Assembly: GCA_964006375.1 (NCBI GenBank)
Contig: OZ023269.1
Coordinates: 4,684,501 to 4,748,500, forward strand
Length of the DNA: 64,000 bases
Reading direction: 5' to 3'
Origin: Tillus elongatus
Taxonomy: Eukaryota > Arthropoda > Insecta > Coleoptera > Cleridae
In this document: in pieces, positions 36,484-51,896 of the stretch
Layout: each line of letters begins with the position of its first letter
How positions within the stretch are numbered: the stretch's first letter is position 1
The notes under the pieces: generated by a model
The model's database searches: none
What the model was told of the DNA's origin: nothing
The model's input: only the letters and a program-made list of their open reading frames with translations
Made by a program: the position numbers and the translations under genes

Positions 36484-37150
36484 AAAGAGAAGCCGTGGCT
36501 TTTGATTCATCACTTTCTCGGAGCCCTCGAGTATAGAGAATGTACTTAAAGTTCCTATTCACACATTAGACGGTAAAAAGATCGACCCGAAGCATGTCAC
36601 GCCAAAAAATAGGCCCAAGCAACCAAACAAGACCAAGAAGATATTCGTAGGCGGCGTCAGCCAAGACACATCAGCAGATGAGGTAAAAGCCTATTTCAAT
36701 CAGTTCAGCAAAGTGGAGGAAACCGTCATGTTGATGGATCAAGAGACCAAACGACAACGTGGTCTCGGTTTCGTCACGTTCAAAAATGAGGATCTGGTAG
36801 ACCGCGTCTGCGAGATTCACTTCCACACCATAAAGAACAAGAAGGTGGAGTGCAAGAAAGCCCAGCCAAAGGAAGCGGTGCGGGCCAGTGCGCAGTTGTT
36901 GAGTAAGAGATTGATGTTGGGCGGTCTAGGTATGACGATGGCGCCTCTGGTAAACGGCGCCATGGCCGCTGCCAACCCCTTGGCCATAGTGCAGGCCCAG
37001 GCTCAAGTACAAGCACGGTAAGCTGCCACTGCGGCTGCTCAGGCTCAATCAGCTGCTGTGGCCGGGTACGGCAAGATCTTCGGAGCTTACCCTCCCCTGG
37101 CAGGGTACCGCTATGCCCCCTACCCCATCCCCACGGCTGTAATCGCAAGC
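36484..37150 (+). pseudogene. Musashi-like RNA-binding protein retrocopy
   Basis: The frame reads RSRGF*FITFSEPSSIENVL, then KVPIHTLDGKKIDPKHVTPK, NKTKKIFVGGVSQDTSADEV, the RNP1 of a second RRM as QRGLGFVTF, and CEIHFHTIKNKKVECKKAQP. After a stop it continues with GYGKIFGAYPPLAGYRYAPY. This is the end of RRM1, all of RRM2 and part of the Ala/Gln-rich C-terminus of insect musashi. There is no intron across these regions. A TGA sits in RRM1 RNP1 (36503-36505) and a TAA at 37019-37021, and the N-terminus is missing. These traits suggest a 5'-truncated processed pseudogene made by LINE machinery. Alternatively, a single large exon of a decayed duplicate gene cannot be excluded. Confidence 0.8.
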
Positions 37151-37385
37151 GTGAGAGGAACACCAGGAGCCAAAAATCATATCTCAGAAGTCATTCAATG
37201 CAATAAAAATAGATAGATTATCATATTTAAGCTAACAACGTATCGTGCAACGCAAAACCTGAAAATCTGGCAACAGTGACGATACCATTGTTTATTGCGC
37301 ATGCCCAGAAACCATCACATGTTAAAATTTGTAAGCACAACTTATCGGTTTTATATTTAAGAGTTCTGTACTTTTTACTAACCCA

Positions 37386-37453
<68 letters not shown>
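37386..37453. repeat. (TA)n tract
   Basis: A TA run of about 68 bp. I could not match its flanks to TA-core ends. Confidence 0.95.
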
Positions 37454-37456
<3 letters not shown>

Positions 37457-38100
37457 GTAAATAATATTAAAAAAGTACCTATCAAAGAAGGCTGTCCTAA
37501 TACAAAAGAGTTTACTTAATTTAACGCTTCGATGGATCTCTTTCGTTATACAAAATAACGGAAGTCGAAGATATCCGTAATCCAGCACAGAATGAGGACA
37601 TTGTAAGAGATAAACTGATACTGACAACGTAGCAGAAAGCAACATTACATTTCAAAAAGAGATAAGATTAAAAGGGCTACAAAATAGGTCGTTAAATTAA
37701 TTTGTTTAAAATCCGAGGTTTTTATAGCGGTTCTCTTTCTTATGGTCAATTCAACACTAGAGAGTTGCAAGTCAATAGTCGTTACTTTTCACCATCTTTA
37801 TGGCTTTGCGACGTCGCAACACTCAAATATAAATACTGCCTAATGCCAAGAGTTTCACTGCCTGTCATATTATTTACAGGATTCTCACTTGGGATTCTTA
37901 TTTCCATGACTAAAAATACGACACGATATACGGAATACACTAAGTCAAAAAAATATTGCACCAGTTTGTTGGTTTAAAATTTTTCAATAAAAACTAGTTC
38001 AAAATATTGCTATGGCGTCCCTTTTAACAAGCCCACTGATGAAAAGATAACGATTTTAAACTAACAAAGAAGTTCTTCACATATTATATATAATACAAAA
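37454..38100. other. No recognisable gene or element
   Basis: AT-rich sequence with a small ORF-like stretch but no recognised motif. Confidence 0.4.
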
Positions 38101-39110
38101 AGTCTGGACGCAGAAAGTTCGTTATGTTAGTGAATCTTAATTAAAATATTTTTAATGGCAGATATGTCTTTTTTTAATGAAAGCAGGCATCGAATTTGAC
38201 TAAATATTTTTTACACAAAACGCTGCTAAAAGAACACATCAAATTCAAATCATATACCTAATCTGCAATTAAAATTGAAAGTAAAATAATTTGTTTGCAC
38301 GAAAATCCAATAAAACCGTATTTTCGACAAATTTCGTTTGAAAATGTTCCACCAATTGAATAATTTTTCATACAAAAATTCTCAAATGTTTCTTTAAAGA
38401 AAATTCCCTAAAATCATTTATAAGAAAATTCGCTATGAAAAGAACATTTTGTGCAAGAGCATTCGCTAATAAAAATCAATTAAGCTAAAAAAAAATGGTC
38501 CGGTTTTCCTGGCCAACCAATAATTTTATTTACCCACCTACCAAAATATAATTTTTCCCAAAAACTTTTTCGACGGCATAAGAAAAATTTGATGGAAATT
38601 TGCAAACAATTTTTCACGATAATCCGTAAATATTTTTTTCTAATAACTTATTAAACATTTATCATTAATTACCAAAAGTTAACAAAAATATCTTACAAAA
38701 ACTGATTTTTACGAAGCACAACATTTTTTTTGCGAAAACTGGCTAAATATCTTTTACACAAAATTTCGCTAAAAGAATACATAAAATTTCTACGGAAGCA
38801 GAAAAAACTAGCAAAATATTTTTTACACAAACTTTTGCTAATAGAATACATAAAATTTAAATTAGATACCTAATCTCTAATTAAAATTGAACATAAAATA
38901 ATTTTTTTAACGAAAATCCATTAAAACCTTATTTTCGATGAATTTCGTTTAAAAAATGTTTCATCAATTGAATAATTTTTCTTACAAAAATTCGCAACAA
39001 ATGTTTATTCAAAGAAAATTCATAAGAAAATTCGCTATTAAAAGAACATTTTCTACGAGAAAATCCGCTAATAAAAGTAAATTAAACAATACTCAATTTG
39101 ATGTAAATGC
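38101..39110 (+). mobile_element. TA-core-related element with GAATTTTC-rich interior
   Basis: It starts with a left end (GTCTGGACGCAGAAAGTTCG) and then GCAGATATGTC and GAAAGCAGGCATCGAATTTG. The interior contains two consecutive copies (about 38190-38470 and 38740-39080) of the reverse complement of the module at 4555-4800, 6330-6600 and 47493-47770. Landmarks are TTTTTACACAAAA, CATACAAAAATTC and AAGAAAATTCGCTA. No TA tract or right end is seen. Confidence 0.6.
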
Positions 39111-39367
39111 AGAACTAGATATTTATTCTGTGGCTTCACAGAGAACATTCTTTTGCCTGTGAATGCTGTAAAAAATTGAATCCGGTTGTAGAGAACTAAA
39201 AAAAAACCTCTTCTGATGTCATACATATCTACGTCTATGTTAACTGTTGAACGGTTTTACCAACTAAGGACAACAACAGCTGCTATTAAGCCTGAATTAA
39301 AAATCTTCAAAGTGCTTATCTTTCATTAGTGATTTTTTTCAAGAAAAAGTCGTTAACAAATATTGTA

Positions 39368-39512
39368 AATACATCAGATAACTTTAAAATTGCACCAAAG
39401 ATAAAAAAAAAGTTAAAAAAAGCTGAAAGAGAAATGCAGTCTACGGCGAGATTTGAACCATCACTTCTTTGCTTACCAGCAAGGTTTTTAACCATTCGAC
39501 TACACTAACACT
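39368..39512 (-). mobile_element. Short tRNA-derived SINE (family B)
   Basis: On the minus strand it reads GTGTAGTCGAATGGTTAAAA (A-box region), ATGGTTCAAATCTCGCC (B-box), AGACTGCATTTCTCTTTCAG, a T-rich run and ATTTTAAAGTTATCTGATG. It is the same head and body as at 4150-4310. Confidence 0.65.
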
Positions 39513-39889
39513 TGGAAAATGTTGTGCAATAAAAGGCAGATAACGCGTAATAGTCTCCAGTTATTTATTTGTAATATGTAAGGTCTTAAGAGGCATACCT
39601 TGCAACTATTTTCACAAATAAGAAGAGCAGCGGAGATCTAGAACATTCTAATATACATTTTATGCAATATTTACGATTCATAAGATACAATAGTTATACA
39701 AATTTTCAAGTTTTAAATCTCCAGTTTGACATTTACAGGAGAAAATTATAAATTTTTCAAAGTAATTTTTTTGGCACTTCTTGAACTTTTTGTGGCATGA
39801 AAAGATAAACGTTCTCTGTAATATTTAATAGATTTTCTTTTAACACATATAATATTTTGGTATTGTGTCTTCGCTGGCGTTTAGTGGCA

Positions 39890-40194
39890 CTAAAATATTC
39901 ACTCATTAAGTGCCTTTTTCTTTCACCTTAGATACCTAAATCTTGGTACACAGTTTGGTTTTTACAATCTTAACCAGCCTGCTGAATTTGGTTGCCATGG
40001 GTATGATATATCCGGAGATATAAATTTCGTCCAAAAGGAAACCCAAAATTTTCCGAGAAAATCTAGCCCGATTTTCCTGGCTAACGAACGTATCCAAGCC
40101 ACTAATAAAAGGAAGGTACCTGCCAAATTTTATAAGATTCGGTCCATTATTTTTTTAGTTATCGGTGTAATATATATATATATATATATATATA
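39890..40194 (+). mobile_element. TA-core element, left half of a copy split by a Penelope element
   Basis: The body landmarks ATATCCGGAGATATAAATTT, CGATTTTCCTGGCTAACGAA and TTAGTTATCGGTGTAATATA lead to a TA run that breaks off at 40193. The right half (TA tract and right end) resumes at 41597, after the inserted element. Confidence 0.75.
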
Positions 40195-40320
40195 TGTTCA
40201 GAAATATTTCCGTGGTCTTTAATGTGAGACATACTTGGTTCTCGGGTTGAACCGCGTCAAGAATTTATGAAAACTCGACATTTCGGCTCCTGTTTTGGAG
40301 CCATTTTCAACAATCACATA

Positions 40321-41080
40321 CTACGAAACATTAGAAACGCACAACAACAAACCACTACACCACAACAAGAACAAACAGAGTCCACACAACAACACATAAC
40401 GTTTTTACTATACATTAGAGGTGTCACCGACAAAATCAGCAGTATTTTTAGAACCCATAGTATCAAAACCATATTCACAACAGAGCAAAAACTGTCAAAT
40501 CTGATAAAAACTCCCAAGGATTCCAAACGAATCCCACGGACTTTACGAAATTCCTTGTTCCAACTGTTCCCGAACTTATATAGGACAAACAAATAGATGC
40601 ATCCACAATAGAATATATGAACACACCCTCGCAGTTAGAAGATTCGACCCCTCATCGGCGCTGGCCATGCATCATAGTCAAACAGGGCACAAAATAGACT
40701 TCGATAATGCCAAAACAATAGCACCGGTTTACAACTTCCAAACGAGAATTATCCGCGAAGCAATGGAGATTGAAAAACGTCCCGATTGTTTAAATAAGAG
40801 AGATGCTGGTCTTCGCCTTCCGACTACTTGGAAACCTATTATATCTTCTTTACAAACACACAAAAAGAAAATAAATTCCACAGACAATTTTATTTCCCCA
40901 TTACCTGCCTCACCAAATGCCGATGACCCCCATAATCCTCCTCATCCTCTGGATACCGTGACCAAAGCCCCCCACTTAATTGACGGTGACCCCACTACTT
41001 TCACTGATAACGAAGCAGGTAGACGGAACGACATATATGACAAGACTTTCAACGAACTGCCAGATCTCCCTGAGGCCTAG
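40321..41080 (+). pseudogene. Penelope GIY-YIG endonuclease domain
   Basis: The first frame carries the linker HITFLLYIRGVTDKISSIFR and TIFTTEQKLSNLIKTPKDSK, typical of the region between RT and endonuclease in Penelope elements. After a frameshift near 40525 comes GLYEIPCSNCSRTYIGQTNR, with the CxxC and the YIG of the GIY-YIG nuclease, then RIYEH. The conserved end follows as ALAMHHSQTGHKIDFDNAKT and FQTRIIREAMEIEKRPDCLN, with a stop at 41078-41080. This domain nicks DNA for target-primed reverse transcription. The frameshift and missing RT make it non-functional. Confidence 0.88.
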
Positions 41081-41170
41081 GGTTGAACACACTGAGACCT
41101 CACAGACGATCTCCGGCGAGATTTGGGAAGTAGGCAGATTGAGGCCCCGTAATCGAGCTACAACAACCCA

Positions 41171-41520
41171 ACCCACCTTTGTCCACCGCTCTAAGGAGTA
41201 GGCACATTGAGGCCTTAGAGTGTCCTTACATATTTCCTTTACCCACCTTTATCCACCACTCTAAGGAGTAGGCAGATTGATGCCTTAGAGGGTCCTTACA
41301 TATTTCCTTTACCCACCTTCGTCCACCATTCCAAGGAGTAGGCAGATTGAGGCCTGAGAGTGTCCTTACATATTTCCTTTACCCACCTTTGTCCACCACT
41401 CTAAGGAGTAGGCAGATTGAGGCCTTAGAGTGTCCTTACATATTTCCTTTACCCACCTTTGTCCACTACTCTAAGGAGTAGGCAGATTGAGGCCTTAGAG
41501 TGTCCTTACATATTTTCTTT
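41171..41520 (+). repeat. 70-bp tandem array in the Penelope 3' part
   Basis: Units start CTAAGGAGTAGGCAGATTGA at 41191, 41261, 41331, 41401 and 41471. The period is exactly 70 bp with only a few substitutions per unit, and a partial unit precedes. The last unit merges into the right terminal repeat. The low divergence suggests recent or homogenised duplication. Confidence 0.92.
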
Positions 41521-41590
41521 ACTTCTCGAAAATGGCTCTAAAAACAGGAGCCGAAAGTCGAGTTTTCATAAATTCTGGACGCGGTTCAAC

Positions 41591-41932
<342 letters not shown>

Positions 41933-42758
41933 AATAAGTAACCACGAAGATAACTAATACAAACGAGAAAGGGAAATGAAGCAGGTGTCAGTTATTTTAT
42001 TAACAGCATGTAACACGTCTATAAAAAATGAAACGTAATTATGATGTGAACCTGGTAGCAGAGTAAAATAATCAGAAACTCTTTCGTGAAAGGTTAGAAA
42101 CCTTTAGCATGGCTTGAAGTACTTCACGGGAAGTTGTTCCAAAAGGAGGGAAACAATTTAGCCGGGAAGTATGTGAAATGTAATGAAATGTAAGGCGGTA
42201 GGAAAGAATTTTTAGAATAATAAATTCGTTGGAAGAAATGAAAATTCGTCAAGAGCAACGATGAAAGGGAAAGTACGTAATTTATTTGAATTTGCTTCTG
42301 CATTATTGTCGAATTTACTTCGGTATACACAATTTAGCAAGAAATCGTTTGTAGGAAGCATTAAAATAAAATTAGCAATTCAAAAAACAACGTTGAGGTT
42401 ATTACTTAGATAAAAGTATTGTAAATCATCTGAATGGCGTATCCAAAGGAGTGTGGAATATTTAGTATTTTTAACCCGAGTTCGCTTTATCAGCAACAGG
42501 AAACTTAGTTTCCACAAGAAAAGAACGGGAGAAAAGTAATCATAGACCGCGAGCAAAAGTAAAGAAAAAGCTAGAGTATAATAATGGCGGGTTAATAAAG
42601 TCTGTTGGGAAATCTAGATCCAATAACGAGCTGCACTTGGAAATAAGACCAAGGACTGATTTTAAAACAATTCATAGACTATGACTTCCCTTACTTTGTA
42701 AATGTGACTAAGAAATCACACTTTGTTTTATTTAATGACATTTTTTATTCTCTTATTT
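41933..42758. other. No recognisable gene or element
   Basis: A purine-richer AT sequence that I cannot match to repeats in the window. It is a candidate for unique intronic DNA. Confidence 0.4.
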
Positions 42759-42774
42759 AGTTCTTGTTGCATTA

Positions 42775-43130
42775 GAACCTCGGTGGTTCAGGGGTAAGAA
42801 CGTGTGCCTCTGAACCCAAGGGTACTGGGTTCGATCTCAGGATACTCCTTTCACTTTTTCAGTACAAACTGTAACATTAACATCAACCGAGGTTCTGGCA
42901 TTGTAGTTGAGTAAGTTGAATGTCTGCACGTTCCACCCTTCGGAGGGGGCATAAAGCCGTCGGTACCGTGTCCAGGCAATGTTGGGCACGTTAAAAATCC
43001 TTACCCTCCTTACAGAAAGGCAGGGGTTCGACAAAATTTTCAGGATAGTGAGGTGAAACTGCTGCCTGGCGTCGGTGATTGGCCATAGTCGCGGAAATAG
43101 GCCGACGTTAAAGAAACAAAACATACACAC
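42775..43130 (+). mobile_element. SINE family A, complete copy with 16-bp target duplication
   Basis: A tRNA-like head (TGGTTCAGGGGTAAGAACGT as A-box region, CTGGGTTCGATCTCAGG as B-box) is followed by a roughly 280-bp body with CCCTTCGGAGGGGGC, CAATGTTGGGCACGTTAAA, GGCGTCGGTGATTGGCCATA and CCGACGTTAAAGAAACAAAA. The element is flanked by an exact 16-bp direct repeat, AGTTCTTGTTGCATTA (42759-42774 and 43131-43146). Long target duplications indicate LINE-driven insertion. Other copies lie at 10585, 11243 and 57231 (-). Confidence 0.92.
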
Positions 43131-43164
43131 AGTTCTTGTTGCATTAATATAACACGCGTATCAA

Positions 43165-43312
43165 GATTACATTTTAGTGAATTTAAAAAAAAAACACTAA
43201 TAGAGAGGTATCGATGGTGAGACTTTGCGAAAATGTTTTCTAAAGGAGCGCGAATTAGGACCCCTAGAACCCATATCAGTCAGTTTCAATTTTTATATGT
43301 TTATATATAAAC
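43165..43312 (-). mobile_element. TA-core right end
   Basis: TTTTAGTGAATTTAAAAAAA and CACTAATAGAGAGG (decayed hairpin), then CGCGAATTAGGACCCCTAGA and AGTCAGTTTCAATTTTTATA, are the complement of the right-end block. GGTATCGATGG replaces the usual GGGATCTCC; the same variant occurs at 59638 and 60321-61036, so this is a subfamily marker. Only a very short TATATA remains of the TA tract. Confidence 0.75.
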
Positions 43313-43527
43313 ACAACGGAAAAGTATAGGGATATTTTTAAAAATGCACGTATTTTTTTCTTGATATGTTTTGAAAAGAAAACAAAAAATGTATGGTGTA
43401 AGTGGTATAAGTAATTGTTTAATATGGTAATCCCAGACGGTGTGACGTTTAGAAATGATAACTGTTTAATATTATATAAAATTAAATGCTTTATTCAAAA
43501 AACCTAGAAGATTGTTAACGAGAAACT

Positions 43528-45170
<1,643 letters not shown>

Positions 45171-45254
<84 letters not shown>
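45171..45254. repeat. (TA)n tract abutting a TA-core right end
   Basis: A TA run of about 84 bp that begins at the last base of the hairpin. It could mean that the element inserted at TA-rich DNA. Confidence 0.95.
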
Positions 45255-45257
<3 letters not shown>

Positions 45258-45313
45258 TGAAAGATAATATTTTATGAATATTTCAAAAACTTCCGAGCCT
45301 GTGAGAAAACAGT

Positions 45314-45800
45314 TTAATACAAACTATGACCTCCACCTTGAGTAATTATAGCTCTACATCTATTGCTGATAGACAAAATGAGATTGTCAAGGTTTCCCTG
45401 CGGCAAACATGCCCACTTTGCTGTCAGAAGCTCCTGGAATGTAAACGCATTGTGGATGTTGCCCATATGTGGAGTAATTCTTCGTTGAAGCATATTCCAG
45501 ACATGCTTTATCGGATTCAGGTCCGAGGATTGTGCTGGCCATGGTAAAACTTCAATTCCCGCGTTATCCAACCAGTTGGTTACGATCCGTGCGGTATGTG
45601 GACGGGCATTATCGTGCAGTAGGCGGAAGTTTTGATCAGCAGTGCCTGCAAATGGACGCACGATGGGTTGAACAATGGTATCCAGATAGAGCTGATCTGT
45701 TAGGAAGCGACTTGAAAAAATCAGTTCGGTTCTGCCGCCAATAATCATTCCGCCCCATGCCATTACTGTACCACCTCTGTATGTGTACATTTCTGAACGT
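45314..45800 (-). pseudogene. Tc1-like transposase, C-terminal half
   Basis: On the minus strand a 158-codon open frame reads GGTVMAWGGMIIGGRTELIF, YLDTIVQPIVRPFAGTADQN, FRLLHDNARPHTARIVTNWL (second catalytic Asp), then VLPWPAQSSDLNPIKHVWNM. In active Tc1 transposases this last motif is NPIEHVW, so the third catalytic residue, Glu, is Lys here. The N-terminal DNA-binding part and first Asp are missing. The intact frame with one catalytic change suggests a relatively young loss. Confidence 0.88.
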
Positions 45801-45869
45801 CACACAGTCTGGGATTGACATACTTAAACATTGAATGAAAGGCTTCCCCTCCAGACACCAAATTTATTT

Positions 45870-45950
45870 CTATTTTAGATTTCTCTTACTCCCGACGCGT
45901 TTCGACACTCCAAGAGGACATCTTCAGGGGATAAATCTACAAACATAACA
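45870..45950 (-). mobile_element. Penelope-like terminal repeat with hammerhead-like core
   Basis: Minus-strand sequence CCCCTGAAGATG, TCCTCTTGGAGTGTCGAAAC and GCGTCGGGAG holds CTGAAGA, a CTC/GAG stem with loop TTG, GAAAC and a palindromic ACGCGT followed by C. CCC before and GGG after the core can pair as stem I. This exact type of block is familiar from Penelope pseudo-LTRs. It differs in sequence from the motif at 1788-1833, so it belongs to another subfamily. Confidence 0.6.
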
Positions 45951-46324
45951 AGAGAGATCTGTCAGAAAAACATTAGTTTTTCCGGTAGGCAATTGTGCAT
46001 GTCAGAGCACAATGATGAAGATCACCTTGTCATCATATAATTGTAAAACCTTGAACAATAGGATATTCCTGCTGGTAAATGCATATAGTGCGTAGCTCAG
46101 TGGGCTAGGTGTACAGTGTATAATGTATAATGTATATATTAACAATGAAACAGGCCAATGTCACCTAAATGACACAGGGATGTTCATGTACGTCAAAAAA
46201 TTAACAATAAGAACGACAATAGCACACACAATAAGCACAACAATTAAGGAAAATTTTTCCTTAAATAATACAAAACAAAGATACTTATAAAACACACTTA
46301 TAACGTTTATAACGTTCAAAAGAT

Positions 46325-46440
46325 AAGTGGTTCTGTACATCAGTATAATGGACTTCCAGATGACGAGTTCTAATCCTGGTTGGTGACTTTGCTTTTTATC
46401 ATTTTTTTTTAGTCTCATTTCACTTTAAAGTTATCTAATC
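46325..46440 (+). mobile_element. Short tRNA-derived SINE (family B), decayed
   Basis: ACATCAGTATAATGG, then GAGTTCTAATCCTGG (B-box region), TTGGTGACTTTGC, a T-rich run and CATTTCACTTTAAAGTTATC follow the body order of the copies at 4150 and 39368. It ends directly at the (TA)n tract. A tRNA-like fragment GTAGCTCAGTGGGCTAGG near 46092 may be unrelated. Confidence 0.5.
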
Positions 46441-47892
<1,452 letters not shown>

Positions 47893-48639
47893 CTGTTTAT
47901 GTTTTAATTAAAGCCAGCTTTCATTATAAGACTATATACAATTTTTTATTCTTCAACATATTTTCATTGCATTATCTTCAAAAAACATTTGCTACCATAA
48001 CGCACTGTCTTTTTTAGGACTTGATTAAAAACTCGCTTTAGCATTATAATAGAGCCTCGTCTACATCTTTCCTCATTATTTAAGCAGCCTTGAAAGTCTC
48101 TTTAATTTCCATTATTCCTTTTGATATAAATGTCATAAGATCTTACAAACTAGAACTATTTTTTGTTGGGTGGATTAGTCGAAAAAATAAGGACATTAGA
48201 GAGAACGCTTTTATGCTAACAGACTTTTAAAAATCTAAAAGTTCGAGCTCTAAGATGGTCTTGAAAAAGTACAGCGATAATCAACGCTGAAGTTTAAGTT
48301 CTCAGATTCATTAATATCAATCTGCAAAATTACCACTCCCAGAGTAATGGGTCCATTGGTTAAGATGGATTTCTCTATTTTTTTAAAGTAACTAGCAAAG
48401 TCTATTTGATAGATTTATGCCTAAAATCAAGCTACATGAAATACAGTTTTCATTAATTGCAATTTTCCCTATTTAGAAAATGGGCTTGGCATTATTTTTA
48501 GTCTAAAATGTAGGTATACAGGGTTATAATAAATCAAAGCACAAAGTTAAATAAAAAAAAACGTTTTCTTTAAAATAAAAAAAGCTGAAGCAGGCAACTT
48601 AAAGAATTCGAAAAGGTTTATTTTTTCTAATGCACTGAC
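47893..48639. other. No recognisable gene; one stray left-end fragment
   Basis: ACATTTGCTACCATAACGCA near 47987 is a short piece of a left-end block. I see nothing else that I can name. Confidence 0.4.

Positions 48640-50444
<1,805 letters not shown>

Positions 50445-50529
<85 letters not shown>
50445..50529. repeat. (TA)n tract
   Basis: A TA run of about 85 bp. Sixty bases later a terminal-inverted-repeat element begins, and after that element a left-end block lies at 51178-51200. The tract may therefore belong to a TA-core copy disrupted by that element. Confidence 0.95.
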
Positions 50530-50533
<4 letters not shown>

Positions 50534-50589
50534 TGAAATCAAATATAAAAAAACATATTCACATTTTAAAATAAATTATAATATACATA

Positions 50590-51173
50590 TAGGGTGGTCC
50601 TTTACAAAATCAACAATAAAAATTTGTGCGAAAATTCTATACACTATAATGACGGATTATAAAAACAATACGAAGCAATAATCACAACTGAATTTTTCAT
50701 CGATCGAGTTACTTCAATTCACATGTAGGCAAAAAAGTTGCTATCAAAAATGTGCACTTTAATATAAATGACTTCTTATTATCTACGCAAACCTTCAGCA
50801 ACATTTTTATCTTGTAATTGACGCTGGTAAGGCCCAACTCAAGCATTAAGGGTGTTTCGGGAAATGCATTAGTGATATTTTGAAAAATCCATGTCGTCTA
50901 AACAAATAGAGCAAATTTCAAAAATAAAAAAGAAGTGTGAAGGGAATCAAATACTCTTCTCAACGAGATATTACATGACCCCTATTCCGATCTGAAAAAA
51001 CCTAATGGATGACGCCCCGCTTAGGGGGGTAAAGTTTGCGCTATTCGTTTTAAGTCAAAAGTTGTTCCCCTCACAAGCAAAATTAACGTGTTTAAGTTTT
51101 TTTTTCGCCAAAATTTTTTCCTGGCAGTTATGGTTGTCAGCTCGTTTTCAATGGACCACCTGTATAAATTTCA
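50590..51173. mobile_element. Small element with GGTGGTCC terminal inverted repeats
   Basis: It starts ATATAGGGTGGTCC and ends GGACCACCTGTATA, so the ends are inverted with one or two mismatches. TA dinucleotides at the borders fit a Tc1/mariner-type target site. About 585 bp with no coding capacity. Confidence 0.5.
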
Positions 51174-51174
51174 T

Positions 51175-51203
51175 ACAATAACGCACTTGGTGCGTCTGTA
51201 CTT
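51175..51203 (-). mobile_element. TA-core left-end fragment
   Basis: ATACAATAACGCACTTGGTG followed by CGTC is a decayed complement of the left-end block. It directly follows the element at 50590-51173. Confidence 0.55.
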
Positions 51204-51369
51204 GCTTGAATTAAGGGATAATTAGCGAGACTTATAATTAGTAGCGTAATCGCAGGATCTTGATATATTTCCTAATTTTTGTGTTGAAAGTAAGAATTTT
51301 AACGAGCCTGTGAATAGCTGTTTTACAGGGGTAGCGCGTCGTCCTTATCAAGACAGGGTAAAATTATCT

Positions 51370-51896
51370 AGTGTAATGTGTTGTGCTCAGGGGTAGTAAG
51401 GGAGGTAATTTAGGAAAGTGTCGTATCATTATTTATGGTAGTGTCAGGATTACAGAAAGCATCATATGGTGACACTATTAGTCACGTGCACACGTATTTG
51501 AGGATAACGCTTAACGCCTAACGGTGTTTTAGCTTTATGCATTGTTTTGTATAAAGGAATGATCTAAGCGAGTTGTTTATTATGCGGGACAGTTATGTCA
51601 GTTAATCCTTAGTTGTCCCTATTCCCTCCGTGTACCAGTGTGTTTAGGATATATAGATATAAACGTGTATGGGATGCGAGGTCGACTAGCCCAGTTCATT
51701 GTTGTCTGGGTTTTCCAGCTCCTTGTCTTTCTGCTTGCTAGTTGTTGGTTGCTGTTTGCTATTTTCTGCTTGCTGCTTGCTACTTGCTTGCTGCAGCTCG
51801 CTCAAACAAAGTACTAATAAATCACTCGACTACGAAAGAAGTCTGTTGCAGCAGCGTATACATACAACTGATTGTCAATTCCAGTCTTAGAACAAA
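51370..51896 (+). mobile_element. Possible solo LTR
   Basis: The stretch has the layout of an insect LTR: a TATA-like GATATATAGATATAAACG near 51652, pyrimidine-rich sequence with TTGCTTGCTGC repeats, AATAAATCACTC near 51826, and an ACA-ending segment. I could not define exact TG...CA borders or a target duplication, so the limits and the call are tentative. Confidence 0.3.

Noticed and set aside
36780..37163. Minus-strand open frame of 127 codons
   Set aside because: It is antisense to the musashi-like retrocopy, which explains the sequence fully.
40314..40592. Minus-strand open frame of 92 codons
   Set aside because: It is antisense to the Penelope linker region and has no recognisable motif.
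41171..41520. CRISPR-like array
   Set aside because: The 70-bp units have no unique spacers, and the context is a eukaryotic Penelope element.
42837..43130. Open frames such as VPNIAWTRYRRLYAPSEG seen at several places
   Set aside because: The same peptide appears wherever SINE family A lies, on either strand, so it is the SINE body read as protein.
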